Assembly: GCA_045601405.1 (NCBI GenBank)
Contig: JAZRZO010000089.1
Span: 1 to 21,212, forward strand
Length of the DNA: 21,212 bases
Direction: 5' to 3'
Source: RGIG5612 sp045601405
Lineage (GTDB): Bacteria; Bacillota; Clostridia; Lachnospirales; Lachnospiraceae
Numbering within the stretch: the first letter of the stretch is position 1; each line of letters starts with the position of its first letter. A program made the translations under genes and the position numbers. Below are positions 1-7,063 of the stretch, one piece after another. The notes under the pieces are model-generated. The model was not told the DNA's origin. It made no database searches and saw nothing but the letters and a program-made list of their open reading frames with translations.

Positions 1-61
1 AAAGAAGTAAACAACTTCTTTCCCTGCCTTCCCGACGAGGGACGGGTGTGGGCAGAGCCCA

Positions 62-97
62 CAAAATAAAACTGGCCCCAGCAAAATAGCCGGGGCT
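62..97 (-). terminator. Rho-independent terminator of pta-ackA
   Basis: On the minus strand the arms at 89-96 and 75-82 pair over 8 bp around a six-base loop. One pair is G-U on this strand and would be an A-C mismatch on the plus strand. A T-rich tail (TTTTATTTT) follows at 62-71. This fits the end of the pta-ackA transcript, about 190 bases past the ackA stop. Confidence 0.7.
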
Positions 98-133
98 AAT
101 GTTTCAATTTTTTCGGGACATTTTCCAAAATGC

Positions 134-163
134 TTGACACATTTTTCTTCTGCAATTTATAGT
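134..163 (+). promoter_or_regulatory. Strong sigma-70/SigA-type promoter on the plus strand
   Basis: A perfect -35 box TTGACA at 134-139 and a -10 box TATAGT at 158-163 are separated by 18 bp. Transcription would start near 170, about 7 bases before structured element copy 1. No plus-strand protein gene follows, because ackA lies on the opposite strand from 1481 to 285. The likely product is a small RNA or an RNA antisense to the ackA end. The boxes are seen directly; activity is inferred. Confidence 0.55.
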
Positions 164-176
164 GTGTATGATAAAA

Positions 177-254
177 CCCGGCGAAGCAGCATATATATCG
201 ACGGATGACTAAGCCGGCACCTGTCGTCCGGAGGTATATATGCTTCGAGGCGGG
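177..254 (+). repeat. Structured repeat element, copy 1 (candidate ncRNA)
   Basis: This is a long imperfect hairpin. CCCG at 177-180 pairs with 251-254, 182-187 with 242-247, 191-199 with 233-241, and GGATGAC at 203-209 with 223-229. The apical loop is 13 bases, with the core TAAGCCGGCA. The pairs T198-G234 and T206-G226 are wobbles only if the plus strand is the RNA. Copy 2 (4453-4531) shares the loop core and the flanking stem. I do not recognise it as a known riboswitch or ribozyme. Confidence 0.6.
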
Positions 255-284
255 ATAGTTGATTTCACATATCCGGAATAAATT

Positions 285-1481
285 CTACTTTTCCACGATC
301 TGGCGGGTTTCCCTGGCGATCATCAGCTCTTCATTCGTCGGGACAACAAGCACCTTTATCTTAGAATCATCAGTGCTGATGACCTGCTCTTTTCCCCTTA
401 CCTTATTCTTTTTCTCATCTATCTCTACTCCGAGATATCCGAAGTGACTCATTATCTGCGCTCTGACATCCGGGTCGTTTTCCCCTACTCCTGCCGTAAA
501 GGCAATGGCATCAACGCCGTCCATCACGGCTATATATCCGCCGATGTAGCCTGTAACCTTGCGGGCAAAGGCATTTTTAGCAAGCAATGCCATTTCATCA
601 CCCTTTTCAATAGCGGCATCAATATCTCTGAAGTCCGATGAAAGACCCGATATTCCAAGAATACCTGATTTTTTATTAAGGATGTCCAGCACCTCTCCCA
701 TCTTAAGACCTTCCTTGGCCGCTATAAATTCCAGCACGCCCGGATCTATCGAGCCTGAGCGCGTTCCCATCACAAGACCCATAAGAGGGGTAAGACCCAT
801 TGAGGTTTCCACTGACTTTCCGTTTTCGACAGCGCAGATCGAGGCGCCGTTTCCAAGATGGCATACTATTATCTTTGAACTATTATAATCTATCCCCAGG
901 ATCTCTGCCGTTCTCTTTGATACATAAGAATGCGATGTGCCGTGAAACCCGTATTTTCTCACACCGTATTTCTTGTAGTATTCATACGGTATACCGTAGA
1001 TATATGCCTCCGGCGGCATTGTCTGATGAAAAGCAGTGTCAAACACACCCACCATCGGCGTGTCAGGCATAAGTTCCCTGCAGGCATTCACGCCTATCAC
1101 ATTTGCCGGATTGTGCAGTGGCGCAAGATCATTACACTTCTCCACCTCTTTCAGCATTTCATCTGTTATGAGCGCCGAACCGGCAAACTTCTCTCCTCCG
1201 TGCACCATCCTGTGTCCCACGGCTCCGATCTCCGAAAGATCAGAAATAACTCCGTTTTCCCTATCCGTCAGAGCCTCCAGTACCAAAGAGATACTTTTCT
1301 TATGATCCGGCTGGTCCACATCCTTAACTATTTTTTCTTTTCCCGGGATCTGGTAAGTGAATTTACCTCCATCTATTCCTATCCTTTCACACAGGCCCTT
1401 TGCAAGAACCTGTTCCGTGTCCGAATCGATAAGCTGGTATTTAAGTGATGAGCTTCCGCAATTGATTACTAATATCTTCAT
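285..1481 (-). CDS. ackA: Acetate kinase
   Basis: The product converts acetyl phosphate and ADP to acetate and ATP in the cytoplasm, the substrate-level phosphorylation step of acetate fermentation. It is 398 residues, the normal family length. The N-terminal acetokinase signature NCGSSSLKY starts at residue 7. The second signature (VFDTAFHQTMP), the LGNGAS segment and the glycine-rich FTAGVGEN near the C-terminus are also present. The ATG follows AGAGGAAAG with good spacing. It lies 13 bases behind pta and is surely co-transcribed with it from the promoter near 2573-2600. The message ends at the hairpin at 75-96. Confidence 0.97.
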   Translation of the reverse strand: MKILVINCGSSSLKYQLIDSDTEQVLAKGLCERIGIDGGKFTYQIPGKEKIVKDVDQPDHKKSISLVLEALTDRENGVISDLSEIGAVGHRMVHGGEKFAGSALITDEMLKEVEKCNDLAPLHNPANVIGVNACRELMPDTPMVGVFDTAFHQTMPPEAYIYGIPYEYYKKYGVRKYGFHGTSHSYVSKRTAEILGIDYNSSKIIVCHLGNGASICAVENGKSVETSMGLTPLMGLVMGTRSGSIDPGVLEFIAAKEGLKMGEVLDILNKKSGILGISGLSSDFRDIDAAIEKGDEMALLAKNAFARKVTGYIGGYIAVMDGVDAIAFTAGVGENDPDVRAQIMSHFGYLGVEIDEKKNKVRGKEQVISTDDSKIKVLVVPTNEELMIARETRQIVEK

Positions 1482-1494
1482 TTCTTTCCTCTTT

Positions 1495-2514
1495 TTATAT
1501 ATTTGTGCTCTCTGCAGCTTTCATTTCCTGTGCCTGAATAGCAGTCATCGCAACCGTTCCCACTATCTCATAGGCAAAGCAGCCCCTGCTGAGATCATTT
1601 ACCGGCATTGAAAGCCCTTGAAGTATAGGCCCGTATGCATTAGCGCCCGCAAGACGCTGAACAAGCTTATATCCGATGTTTCCTGATTCAAGATCAGGGA
1701 ACACCAATACATTAGCGTCACCCTTAAGAGGTGATGAAGGCGCCTTCATTTCCGCCACTTCAGGGATCAGTGCCGCATCAAGCTGCAGCTCACCGTCTAT
1801 CAGGTATTCCGGATATTTTTCCCTCGCTATCCTTGCAGCCTCCTGTACCATGGTCACACGCTCATGCTCCGCGCTTCCATAGCTTGAGAACGAGAGCAGC
1901 GCGACCTTTGGCTCCTCATCCGCAAGGTGCGCAAAACTCTCGGCGGAAAGTTTTGCTATCTCAGCCATTTTTTCGGAATCCATCTCAGTGTTCACCACAC
2001 AGTCCGCGAAAAGGAATAGTCCGTGGTCACCCATATTGCAGTGAGGAACCTCCATAATAAAAAAACCTGACACCGAGTTTATGCCTTTCTTGGTCTTTAA
2101 AAGCTGCAGTGCCGGCCTTATCGTATTCCCTGTTGAATGGCAGGCTCCGGATACCGCCCCATCCGCGTCCTGACACTTACACATAAGACACGCGTAGTAC
2201 ATATAGTCATTTTCTATCTGTTCTTTGGCTATCTCCGACGTTATGCCTCTGTCTCCTCTGAGTTCAACAAATTTGTCAATATATTTCTGTTTATTGGGAT
2301 CATTGAACGGATTTACTATCCTGGCGCCGGAAATATCATATCCGGCCCCGTATTTCTCAATCTCTTCATCATTGCCGATGATAATAAGATCTGCCACATC
2401 AAGTGCAAGAATCTTTTCTGCCGCGTCAAATGTTCTTTTATCCATAGGTTCCGGCAGTACTATTGTTTTCTTATCAGCCCTTGCCCTCTCTATGATCTTT
2501 TCAAGAAATCCCAC
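1495..2514 (-). CDS. pta: Phosphate acetyltransferase
   Basis: The enzyme exchanges CoA for phosphate on acetyl-CoA, giving acetyl phosphate for the neighbouring acetate kinase. At 339 residues it is the short, single-domain clostridial/Bacillus type, without the N-terminal DRTGG extension of the E. coli enzyme. Typical segments include VLPEPMDKRT near the N-terminus, the ACHSTGNTIRPALQ region in the middle, and NVLVFPDLESGNIGYKL with the closing GPILQGLSMPVNDLSRG. The start is GTG at 2512-2514, supported by GAGG seven bases upstream. It is first gene of the pta-ackA operon and works with nifJ at the other end of the window in pyruvate-to-acetate flow. Confidence 0.96.
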   Translation of the reverse strand: MGFLEKIIERARADKKTIVLPEPMDKRTFDAAEKILALDVADLIIIGNDEEIEKYGAGYDISGARIVNPFNDPNKQKYIDKFVELRGDRGITSEIAKEQIENDYMYYACLMCKCQDADGAVSGACHSTGNTIRPALQLLKTKKGINSVSGFFIMEVPHCNMGDHGLFLFADCVVNTEMDSEKMAEIAKLSAESFAHLADEEPKVALLSFSSYGSAEHERVTMVQEAARIAREKYPEYLIDGELQLDAALIPEVAEMKAPSSPLKGDANVLVFPDLESGNIGYKLVQRLAGANAYGPILQGLSMPVNDLSRGCFAYEIVGTVAMTAIQAQEMKAAESTNI

Positions 2515-2572
2515 TTGTGCACCTCACTTTTTATAAAAATATATATAATTTTGGAAAAATCCACCACACAGT

Positions 2573-2600
2573 ATTGTATATCTTTAAGGTTTTTTTTCAA
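2573..2600 (-). promoter_or_regulatory. Promoter of pta-ackA
   Basis: Read on the minus strand, TTGAAA (2595-2600) and TACAAT (2573-2578) are separated by 16 bp, in an AT-rich gap between the TtcA-like gene and pta. The 5' leader to the GTG start is about 50 bases and has no evident riboswitch. Box match is good; function is inferred. Confidence 0.5.
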
Positions 2601-2649
2601 CATGGAATTGACCATTTATTTGTATTATTTAAAAAACATTCATTCAAAG

Positions 2650-3486
2650 TCAGTATTCCTCAGTAAAAAAATGTTCTGCACCTTTATTCTTGTATCCCGG
2701 AAAAGTGTCAAGATGTACCGTATGCAGACTGTTAAAAATATTCTTTTCTATATTTGGATTGACCTTTTTCAATTCTTTTATCAGAAGCTTGATCTCCTGT
2801 CTTTTGGAATCCCCGGTTCCGTCTTCAGACTTATATATCCTTTCCGTAAGTCTGCAGGCACACTGTATGAATTCAAGACTGTTATAGCGCGTCCATGCCA
2901 AGATGGCCTCTTCGTTCACACAATACAGCGGCCTTATAAGCTCCATTCCTTCAAAATTTGTGCTGTGAAGCTTGGGCATCATAGCCTGAAGCTGCGCCCC
3001 GTAAAACATGGCCATCACTGTGGTCTCTATCACATCGCTCATATGATGCCCAAGCGCGATCTTATTACAGCCCAGCTCTTTAGCCTTGGCATACAGATGC
3101 CCCCGCCTCATCCTTGCGCACAGATAGCACGGATTCTTTTCCGTATTATCAGCCACGCTAAAGATTCCGGTTGAAAAGATCGTTATAGGAATGCCAAGCA
3201 GCAAAGCATTTGCTTTTATTCTTTCGAGGTTTTCAGCGCTGTAACCGGGATCCATCACAAGAAACTCCAGTTCATACGGCACCTCCGAAAAACGCCGGAG
3301 CATCTGAAGCAGCTTCGCCATCAGCATGCTGTCCTTTCCTCCCGAAATGCAGACTGCTATTCTGTCTTTCGCCTGTATGAGCTCATATCTCTTTATCGCG
3401 GCGACAAAAGGGCTCCATATTTCCTTGCGGTATTTCTTTGATATGCTCTGTTCTGCTATCTGCTCTTTTGTAAGTTGTCTTTTCAT
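2650..3486 (-). CDS. TtcA-like tRNA 2-thiocytidine synthase family protein
   Basis: This is a cytoplasmic PP-loop ATPase of the TtcA/TilS superfamily (278 residues). The ATP pyrophosphatase motif SGGKDS is at residues 48-53, the CxxC pair (Cys120, Cys123) lies in NPCYLCARMRRG, LGHHMSD is at 145-151, and a further CAC pair is at 209-211. TtcA proteins bind a [4Fe-4S] cluster through a CxxC and one later cysteine and thiolate cytidine 32 of some tRNAs; the same residue pattern appears here. Clostridial relatives often lack experimental proof, so the substrate is unsure. It begins three bases after the sortase gene and probably shares its promoter. No terminator is visible before the pta promoter. 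Confidence 0.8.
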   Translation of the reverse strand: MKRQLTKEQIAEQSISKKYRKEIWSPFVAAIKRYELIQAKDRIAVCISGGKDSMLMAKLLQMLRRFSEVPYELEFLVMDPGYSAENLERIKANALLLGIPITIFSTGIFSVADNTEKNPCYLCARMRRGHLYAKAKELGCNKIALGHHMSDVIETTVMAMFYGAQLQAMMPKLHSTNFEGMELIRPLYCVNEEAILAWTRYNSLEFIQCACRLTERIYKSEDGTGDSKRQEIKLLIKELKKVNPNIEKNIFNSLHTVHLDTFPGYKNKGAEHFFTEEY

Positions 3487-3489
3487 GGT

Positions 3490-4299
3490 CTACTTATCAA
3501 TATGATACTGGTAATTGTTACCTGCTCCGTCTATTCCCTTCTCATCCGTCTTTACAGCAAGCACCAGACATCTGTTTGACGGAAGGTCATAGATACATGT
3601 ACTCAGCGTTATTATGTGATCGTCTGCCGTTACCTGTATGTCCCCCGCTATCACATCATTTGGGTATCCGTTGTTGTATATACTGGCTAAAAAAGCATTA
3701 CGGTCTTCCCAGTTGTCGTTATTAAAATAGTACAGGATCAGCCTGTCACTGTAGGTTACTTCCGCAAATACCCTGTAGGTAAGCTCTCTGTCCGGGAGGT
3801 ATATCTTTACCTCACGGTGGGAATAGAAAAAGTCCGGATCCATATAATGCTGCAGCGAAGTAAACATACTTCCGTCCGCGAGCTCATGTCCGTATATCAC
3901 AGTATTAAATTCTTCAAATGTCTTCGAATTCATTGAAGCCTGGGTGTAGATAGAGCCGGGGAAGCCGTTATAATGATCTATTGTATTGTCGAGATAGTAG
4001 TCATCATACGGACCCCCCTGAAGAACGGGATAATCTATTATTGTTCCCGGTATCTTTATGTATGCGTAAACATCCGGATTTCTCTGCCAAAATACCGCAA
4101 AATCCACAGGTGATGTATAAGGTGCTTCCGTTTCCGGCTGCGTCTGCACGGTAGTGTTCTCTGTGGCCGGCGGGATCTCTTCCTTTTTTCGGCAGCCAAG
4201 CAGATATACCGTCATAAAAACTATGGCAGCAACCACTATCAGCGTGATGACCGAAAATATCACCTTTTTCTTTTTATCCAAGAACTCCCCTTTCCGCAA
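3490..4299 (-). CDS. Class B sortase
   Basis: The product is a membrane-bound cysteine transpeptidase predicted to attach sorting-signal proteins to peptidoglycan or to build surface structures. It has 269 residues: a basic start, one hydrophobic segment (about 13-35), a Thr/Pro/Glu-rich linker (about 40-63), then the sortase barrel. The catalytic triad is visible as His138 (IYGHELADGSMF), Cys235 (TLSTC) and Arg243 (SNRCLVL). The class B HxxDGSMF form and the helices inserted before the Cys support SrtB. The start is TTG at 4297-4299, chosen because GAGG lies seven bases upstream (4307-4310); no ATG is available. No sorting-signal substrate lies in the window. The hydrophobic segment ends in LLGC, which resembles a lipobox. 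Confidence 0.9.
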   Translation of the reverse strand: MRKGEFLDKKKKVIFSVITLIVVAAIVFMTVYLLGCRKKEEIPPATENTTVQTQPETEAPYTSPVDFAVFWQRNPDVYAYIKIPGTIIDYPVLQGGPYDDYYLDNTIDHYNGFPGSIYTQASMNSKTFEEFNTVIYGHELADGSMFTSLQHYMDPDFFYSHREVKIYLPDRELTYRVFAEVTYSDRLILYYFNNDNWEDRNAFLASIYNNGYPNDVIAGDIQVTADDHIITLSTCIYDLPSNRCLVLAVKTDEKGIDGAGNNYQYHIDK

Positions 4300-4382
4300 A
4301 TTTCCGCCTCTGCTGAGCGCTTATATATCGCGCCTTCTCATCTTCCTGCAGCCCTCTTCATGGTCCGCCGGACATCCTACTT

Positions 4383-4411
4383 ATTGAACACAAATAATCG
4401 TTCTCTGTCAA
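4383..4411 (-). promoter_or_regulatory. Promoter of the sortase-ttcA-like pair
   Basis: On the minus strand a perfect TTGACA (4406-4411) and a TTCAAT -10 (4383-4388, 4 of 6 matches) are separated by 17 bp. The start point would be near 4377, giving a leader of roughly 78 bases that contains a short GTCCG/GGAC hairpin. Confidence 0.45.
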
Positions 4412-4452
4412 TATGTATGAACACGGAATATATGGAGTGGAAAGGCTATTAT

Positions 4453-4531
4453 CCCGTCGGGGCCGCATATATATCGACGGGCGACTAAACCGGCAAGTGT
4501 CGCTCCGAGATACATATGCAGCCTCGGCGGG
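4453..4531 (+). repeat. Structured repeat element, copy 2 (candidate ncRNA)
   Basis: This has the same architecture as copy 1. Arms 4453-4462 pair with 4522-4531, with wobbles at T4457-G4527 and G4460-T4524. Arms 4465-4475 pair with 4509-4519, with one A-C mismatch at 4471/4513. The inner stem 4479-4485 pairs with 4499-4506 (one bulge), capped by the loop TAAACCGGCAAGT. Compared with copy 1, A205-T227 has become G4481-C4503 and T206-G226 has become C4482-G4502, so pairing is kept while sequence changes. A plus-strand promoter is weak here (possible TATATG at 4429-4434). Confidence 0.6.
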
Positions 4532-4576
4532 GTTGTAAATTTTACCTGTAGTATTCCGCTCACCCGTCTGAACAAA

Positions 4577-4627
4577 AAAACAATTTGTTAAAGTAAGGGC
4601 GCGGACATATTCACTATGTCCGCGCCC
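4577..4627 (-). terminator. Strong hairpin terminator after tmcAL and the gamma-subunit relic
   Basis: Arms 4597-4609 and 4615-4627 form a perfect 13-bp GC-rich stem with a five-base loop. On the minus strand it is followed by a T-rich stretch that ends in seven Ts near 4574-4580. It lies about 25 bases past the stop of the gamma-subunit fragment and probably ends the long housekeeping operon. Confidence 0.65.
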
Positions 4628-4652
4628 TGTTGACCGTTATTAACATGAGCTG

Positions 4653-4970
4653 TTATCTTTGGCTCTTTCCTATCTCCAATCCTTTTTTGAATGCCTCAAC
4701 ATTGGGCGCAATGAGTTTTTCTTTATTAGCGAATTTATGCTCTATCCCCTTGATGATAACATCCTCCGGGACCGCGTCCGTATACCCAACATATACACCA
4801 AGCATTATGATATTAAGCGCTCTGTCATTACCCATGTCAAGAGCCATCTGTGTAACGGGCGCTGATATATATGAACCATTTTTGATAATGTCCCAATATA
4901 CCACGAGGGAAAATGTCTTGTCAGATGATGACCATCTCTTCCGTGAAGGGATTTTTAAGCTCTGAGTCAA
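4653..4970 (-). pseudogene. 2-oxoacid:acceptor oxidoreductase gamma subunit, C-terminal fragment
   Basis: The open frame encodes about 105 residues. From about residue 18 it resembles the C-terminal part of the gamma chain of 2-oxoacid:ferredoxin oxidoreductases (PorG/KorC/IorB type): the segment MALDMGNDRALNIIMLGVYV followed by PNVEAFKKGLE. The complete gamma chain is usually around 180-190 residues, so the N-terminal half with its TPP-contact glycine-rich segment is missing. The family-like part begins almost exactly at the tmcAL stop (4921); the preceding codons lie inside tmcAL out of frame and look unrelated. The only upstream start is a TTG at 4968-4970 with no ribosome binding site. 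I read it as a relic of a deleted oxidoreductase operon, not a working gene; family assignment is from memory of conserved sequence. Confidence 0.6.
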
Positions 4971-6198
4971 ATTTATTCATAGCAACCATCCGGTACATCT
5001 CATCGGCAGCTATATTTTGAAGCAGCATCTTGTCAGCGCCTTCTTTTACGGCATCGGCAAGCTTTGTCACAAGCTTAAGCTCTGTATTTTTCTTTATCTC
5101 TGAAAGAAGTGCCTCTGAGTTTTTCCTGAACCCCAGTACTTTAACATATCTTATGCTGTCAGCACTATACATATCCTGCATATCGGCATCCGTTATCCCA
5201 AGTGCGATATGCATCAGTGCTCTGCTTGTTGTAGCCTTGTTTATATTTTTGGTCGCGAGCAGGTCTTTGAACTGAACGAATGACTTGAAGTCGTCCTTCA
5301 GATTGAGCATGCGGTTCGCAAGATCTTCGGATACTCCGAAGTATTTTGTAAGGTCCGCCGCCTCTTTTGCTTCCAGCAGCTTTGCGCCTACTATCAGCGA
5401 AAAGTCATCTCTGAATATCGGGAAGTATTCCAGATATCTGTCCATGAGTATATCAAGCGCGTATTCAGGAACGGTAGATGCCAGCGCGTTCATATCGTAT
5501 TGGTTATATATCGCGTTCCTGATCGCTGTCGCTGAAGAAAAGCCCTCATTTATTGCTGTGTCATTATGCTCGGAAAGAAGTCTTGCCACTGGATCCGGCT
5601 TGATGCTGCTGCCAAGCTTTCTGAGCGCTTTCATGTATTCAACGCCCAGGATGTTGTTTGAGGTTTCCATTACCGTTACATATTCTCCGCCTAATATCTG
5701 CCCCACTGCTTTTGATCTTGCGGCAGCATGCGAAAGACCTTCTCTGAGGCCTTCTTTTAATATTTCCTTAAACTCTTCCGGCTCATCCACGAGCAGGTCG
5801 GCTATCTTCCCGAACTGGTCTGTTATGCCTTTTACCGCCTCATTGACTTCCTCTTTGGTGCCTTCAGGATCCATGTTGTCCAGACTTTCCGTGCCAAAGC
5901 AAAGATCATCCACTATCCCCAGCTTGTCCAGTATAGCCACGCCGCCATAAGCAAAATATTCAGCGCTTGCCGTGGCAAAGCACGACGGCAGCTCCAGCAC
6001 AAGATCTGCTCCCGCGTCAAGCGCCATTCTTGCTCTTGAATACTTATCCAGTATCGTGGGCGCGCCTCTCTGAACATAGTTCCCGCTCATCACAACTATG
6101 ATATAGTCGCTTTTTAAACGTTTTCTGGCTGTATTGATATGATATTCGTGTCCGTTATGGAACGGATTGTATTCCGCTATAATGCCTGTAACCTTCAT
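4921..6198 (-). CDS. tmcAL: tRNA(Met) cytidine acetate ligase
   Basis: TmcAL (formerly YlbM) uses acetate and ATP to acetylate cytidine 34 in the anticodon of elongator tRNA-Met, preventing misreading of isoleucine codons. The protein is 425 residues. The nucleotidyltransferase fold is marked by GIIAEYNPFHNGH with HNGH at residues 14-17, then GNYVQRGAPTILDKYSRARM and the ELPSCFATASAEYFA segment typical of the family. A helical C-terminal tRNA-binding part follows. The ATG is preceded by AAGGAGA at six bases. It follows the WalJ-like gene by 11 bases and is the last intact gene of the operon. The use of acetate fits nearby acetate-forming genes, though no regulatory link is shown. Confidence 0.93.
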   Translation of the reverse strand: MKVTGIIAEYNPFHNGHEYHINTARKRLKSDYIIVVMSGNYVQRGAPTILDKYSRARMALDAGADLVLELPSCFATASAEYFAYGGVAILDKLGIVDDLCFGTESLDNMDPEGTKEEVNEAVKGITDQFGKIADLLVDEPEEFKEILKEGLREGLSHAAARSKAVGQILGGEYVTVMETSNNILGVEYMKALRKLGSSIKPDPVARLLSEHNDTAINEGFSSATAIRNAIYNQYDMNALASTVPEYALDILMDRYLEYFPIFRDDFSLIVGAKLLEAKEAADLTKYFGVSEDLANRMLNLKDDFKSFVQFKDLLATKNINKATTSRALMHIALGITDADMQDMYSADSIRYVKVLGFRKNSEALLSEIKKNTELKLVTKLADAVKEGADKMLLQNIAADEMYRMVAMNKFDSELKNPFTEEMVII

Positions 6199-6209
6199 AT
6201 TGCGTCTCC

Positions 6210-7007
6210 TTAGATCTCAAACAACCGCGATGTGTCATTCTGTGCCAGTGTAACTATCTCAAAATCCCCAACTCTGTATTTATTATCTGACAGTTCGATC
6301 TCATTCTCAACCGCCATTTTTGCTATATCTCTTGTATTGTTCTCTCTGCTTATGTGCGCCAGCATTATATGCTTTATCTCATCATGAAGCAGCCTCGAAA
6401 GCATCATCCCCGATGCTTCATTGCTGAGGTGACCTCCGCTTCCGAGTATGCGCATTTTTACCGGATACGGATACGGTCCTGTCTGCAGCATCCTGATATC
6501 GTGATTTGCCTCAAGCATCAGCATATCCAGCCCTTTAAGCCCGTCAATAAGATATTCGTTATACTCTCCGAGGTCTGTGACAACTGCCGCGCTCTTTCCT
6601 CCGCCATCTAACCTGAAGCATACCGGCTCTGCCGCGTCATGGTCTATGCGCATAGCCCTGATATTGATATCCTTTATCCGGAACTCCTTGTCCGCCTCTA
6701 TGGCGTTAAGCACCTCATGATCATATTTCCCGTGCGGGGAATAGTTTTTTACCGCCTCTATTGTCCCGGGGGTGGCATAAACCGGTATCTCTCGCGTGCG
6801 TTCAAGCACTCCCAGTGACGCGATATGGTCTGAATGCTCATGAGTTATCAGTATGGCGTCTATATCGTCCAGCGAGAGCGAGGCTTTCTTCAGTCCCTCG
6901 ACCATCCTTTTTCGGGTTACCCCGGTATCTATCAGTATATGCGTGTTATCTGTTCCTATATAAGTGGCGTTCCCTGCCGAACCGCTTGCAATGTTCAATA
7001 ATCTCAT
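6210..7007 (-). CDS. MBL-fold hydrolase, WalJ/YycJ type
   Basis: This is a cytoplasmic metallo-beta-lactamase-fold protein of about 265 residues. From the chosen start it begins MRLLNIASGSAGN, the usual N-terminus of YycJ/WalJ proteins. The metal-binding motif HEHSDH is at residues 56-61, and later ligands are likely in DHDAAEP and EANHD. Family members are predicted nucleases or phosphodiesterases; in Bacillus the gene sits with walRK and affects cell-wall and DNA-repair phenotypes, but here walRK is absent. An upstream ATG at 7035-7037 lies inside a hairpin with no ribosome binding site, so the ATG at 7005-7007 is preferred even though its own site (AGAG) is weak. The gap to tmcAL is 11 bases. 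Confidence 0.85.
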   Translation of the reverse strand: MRLLNIASGSAGNATYIGTDNTHILIDTGVTRKRMVEGLKKASLSLDDIDAILITHEHSDHIASLGVLERTREIPVYATPGTIEAVKNYSPHGKYDHEVLNAIEADKEFRIKDINIRAMRIDHDAAEPVCFRLDGGGKSAAVVTDLGEYNEYLIDGLKGLDMLMLEANHDIRMLQTGPYPYPVKMRILGSGGHLSNEASGMMLSRLLHDEIKHIMLAHISRENNTRDIAKMAVENEIELSDNKYRVGDFEIVTLAQNDTSRLFEI

Positions 7008-7019
7008 AATTATTTCTCT

Positions 7020-7048
7020 AAAGGAAACGTCAGGCATTTTGCCTGACG
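7020..7048 (-). terminator. Hairpin after the DivIVA-like gene, possible partial terminator
   Basis: Arms 7028-7036 and 7040-7048 are perfectly complementary (9 bp) around a three-base loop. On the minus strand a TTTCCTTT tail follows. It lies 16 bases past the stop of the DivIVA-like gene and just before the WalJ-like start, so it may attenuate read-through or shape mRNA ends. Confidence 0.5.
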
Positions 7049-7063
7049 CTATTAAAAACTGTT

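Larger units (their letters stand above)
1..284. other. Non-coding region downstream of ackA
   Basis: No convincing gene is seen here. The stretch holds an 8-bp perfect hairpin at 1-21 (arms 1-8 and 14-21), a small GTGGGC/GCCCAC hairpin at 48-62, the minus-strand terminator at 75-96, a strong plus-strand promoter at 134-163 and structured element copy 1 at 177-254. The ackA message should run leftwards through most of it before terminating. Confidence 0.6.
4300..4652. other. Intergenic region between the gamma-subunit relic and the sortase
   Basis: No gene is seen. From right to left it contains a 13-bp hairpin terminator (4597-4627), structured element copy 2 (4453-4531), the sortase promoter (4383-4411) and the sortase leader. 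Copy 2 thus lies between a terminator and a promoter, apparently outside both minus-strand transcripts. Confidence 0.6.

Noticed and set aside
177..254. Assignment of the structured element to c-di-GMP, THF, purine or twister/hammerhead classes
   Set aside because: The conserved core residues of those RNAs are not present in either orientation.
240..281. A tiny plus-strand frame (ATG at 240, GGAGG at 230-234) in structured element copy 1, and a similar one at 4516-4551 in copy 2
   Set aside because: The two predicted peptides (13 and 11 residues) share no sequence, the ribosome binding site is poor in copy 2, and the ATG arises from the AT-rich stem. The RNA structure explains the conservation better.
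2137..3174. Long plus-strand open frame of 345 codons opposite pta and the TtcA-like gene
   Set aside because: It spans the pta/ttcA-like intergenic promoter region and two well-recognised minus-strand genes, and its translation resembles no family. It is a shadow frame.
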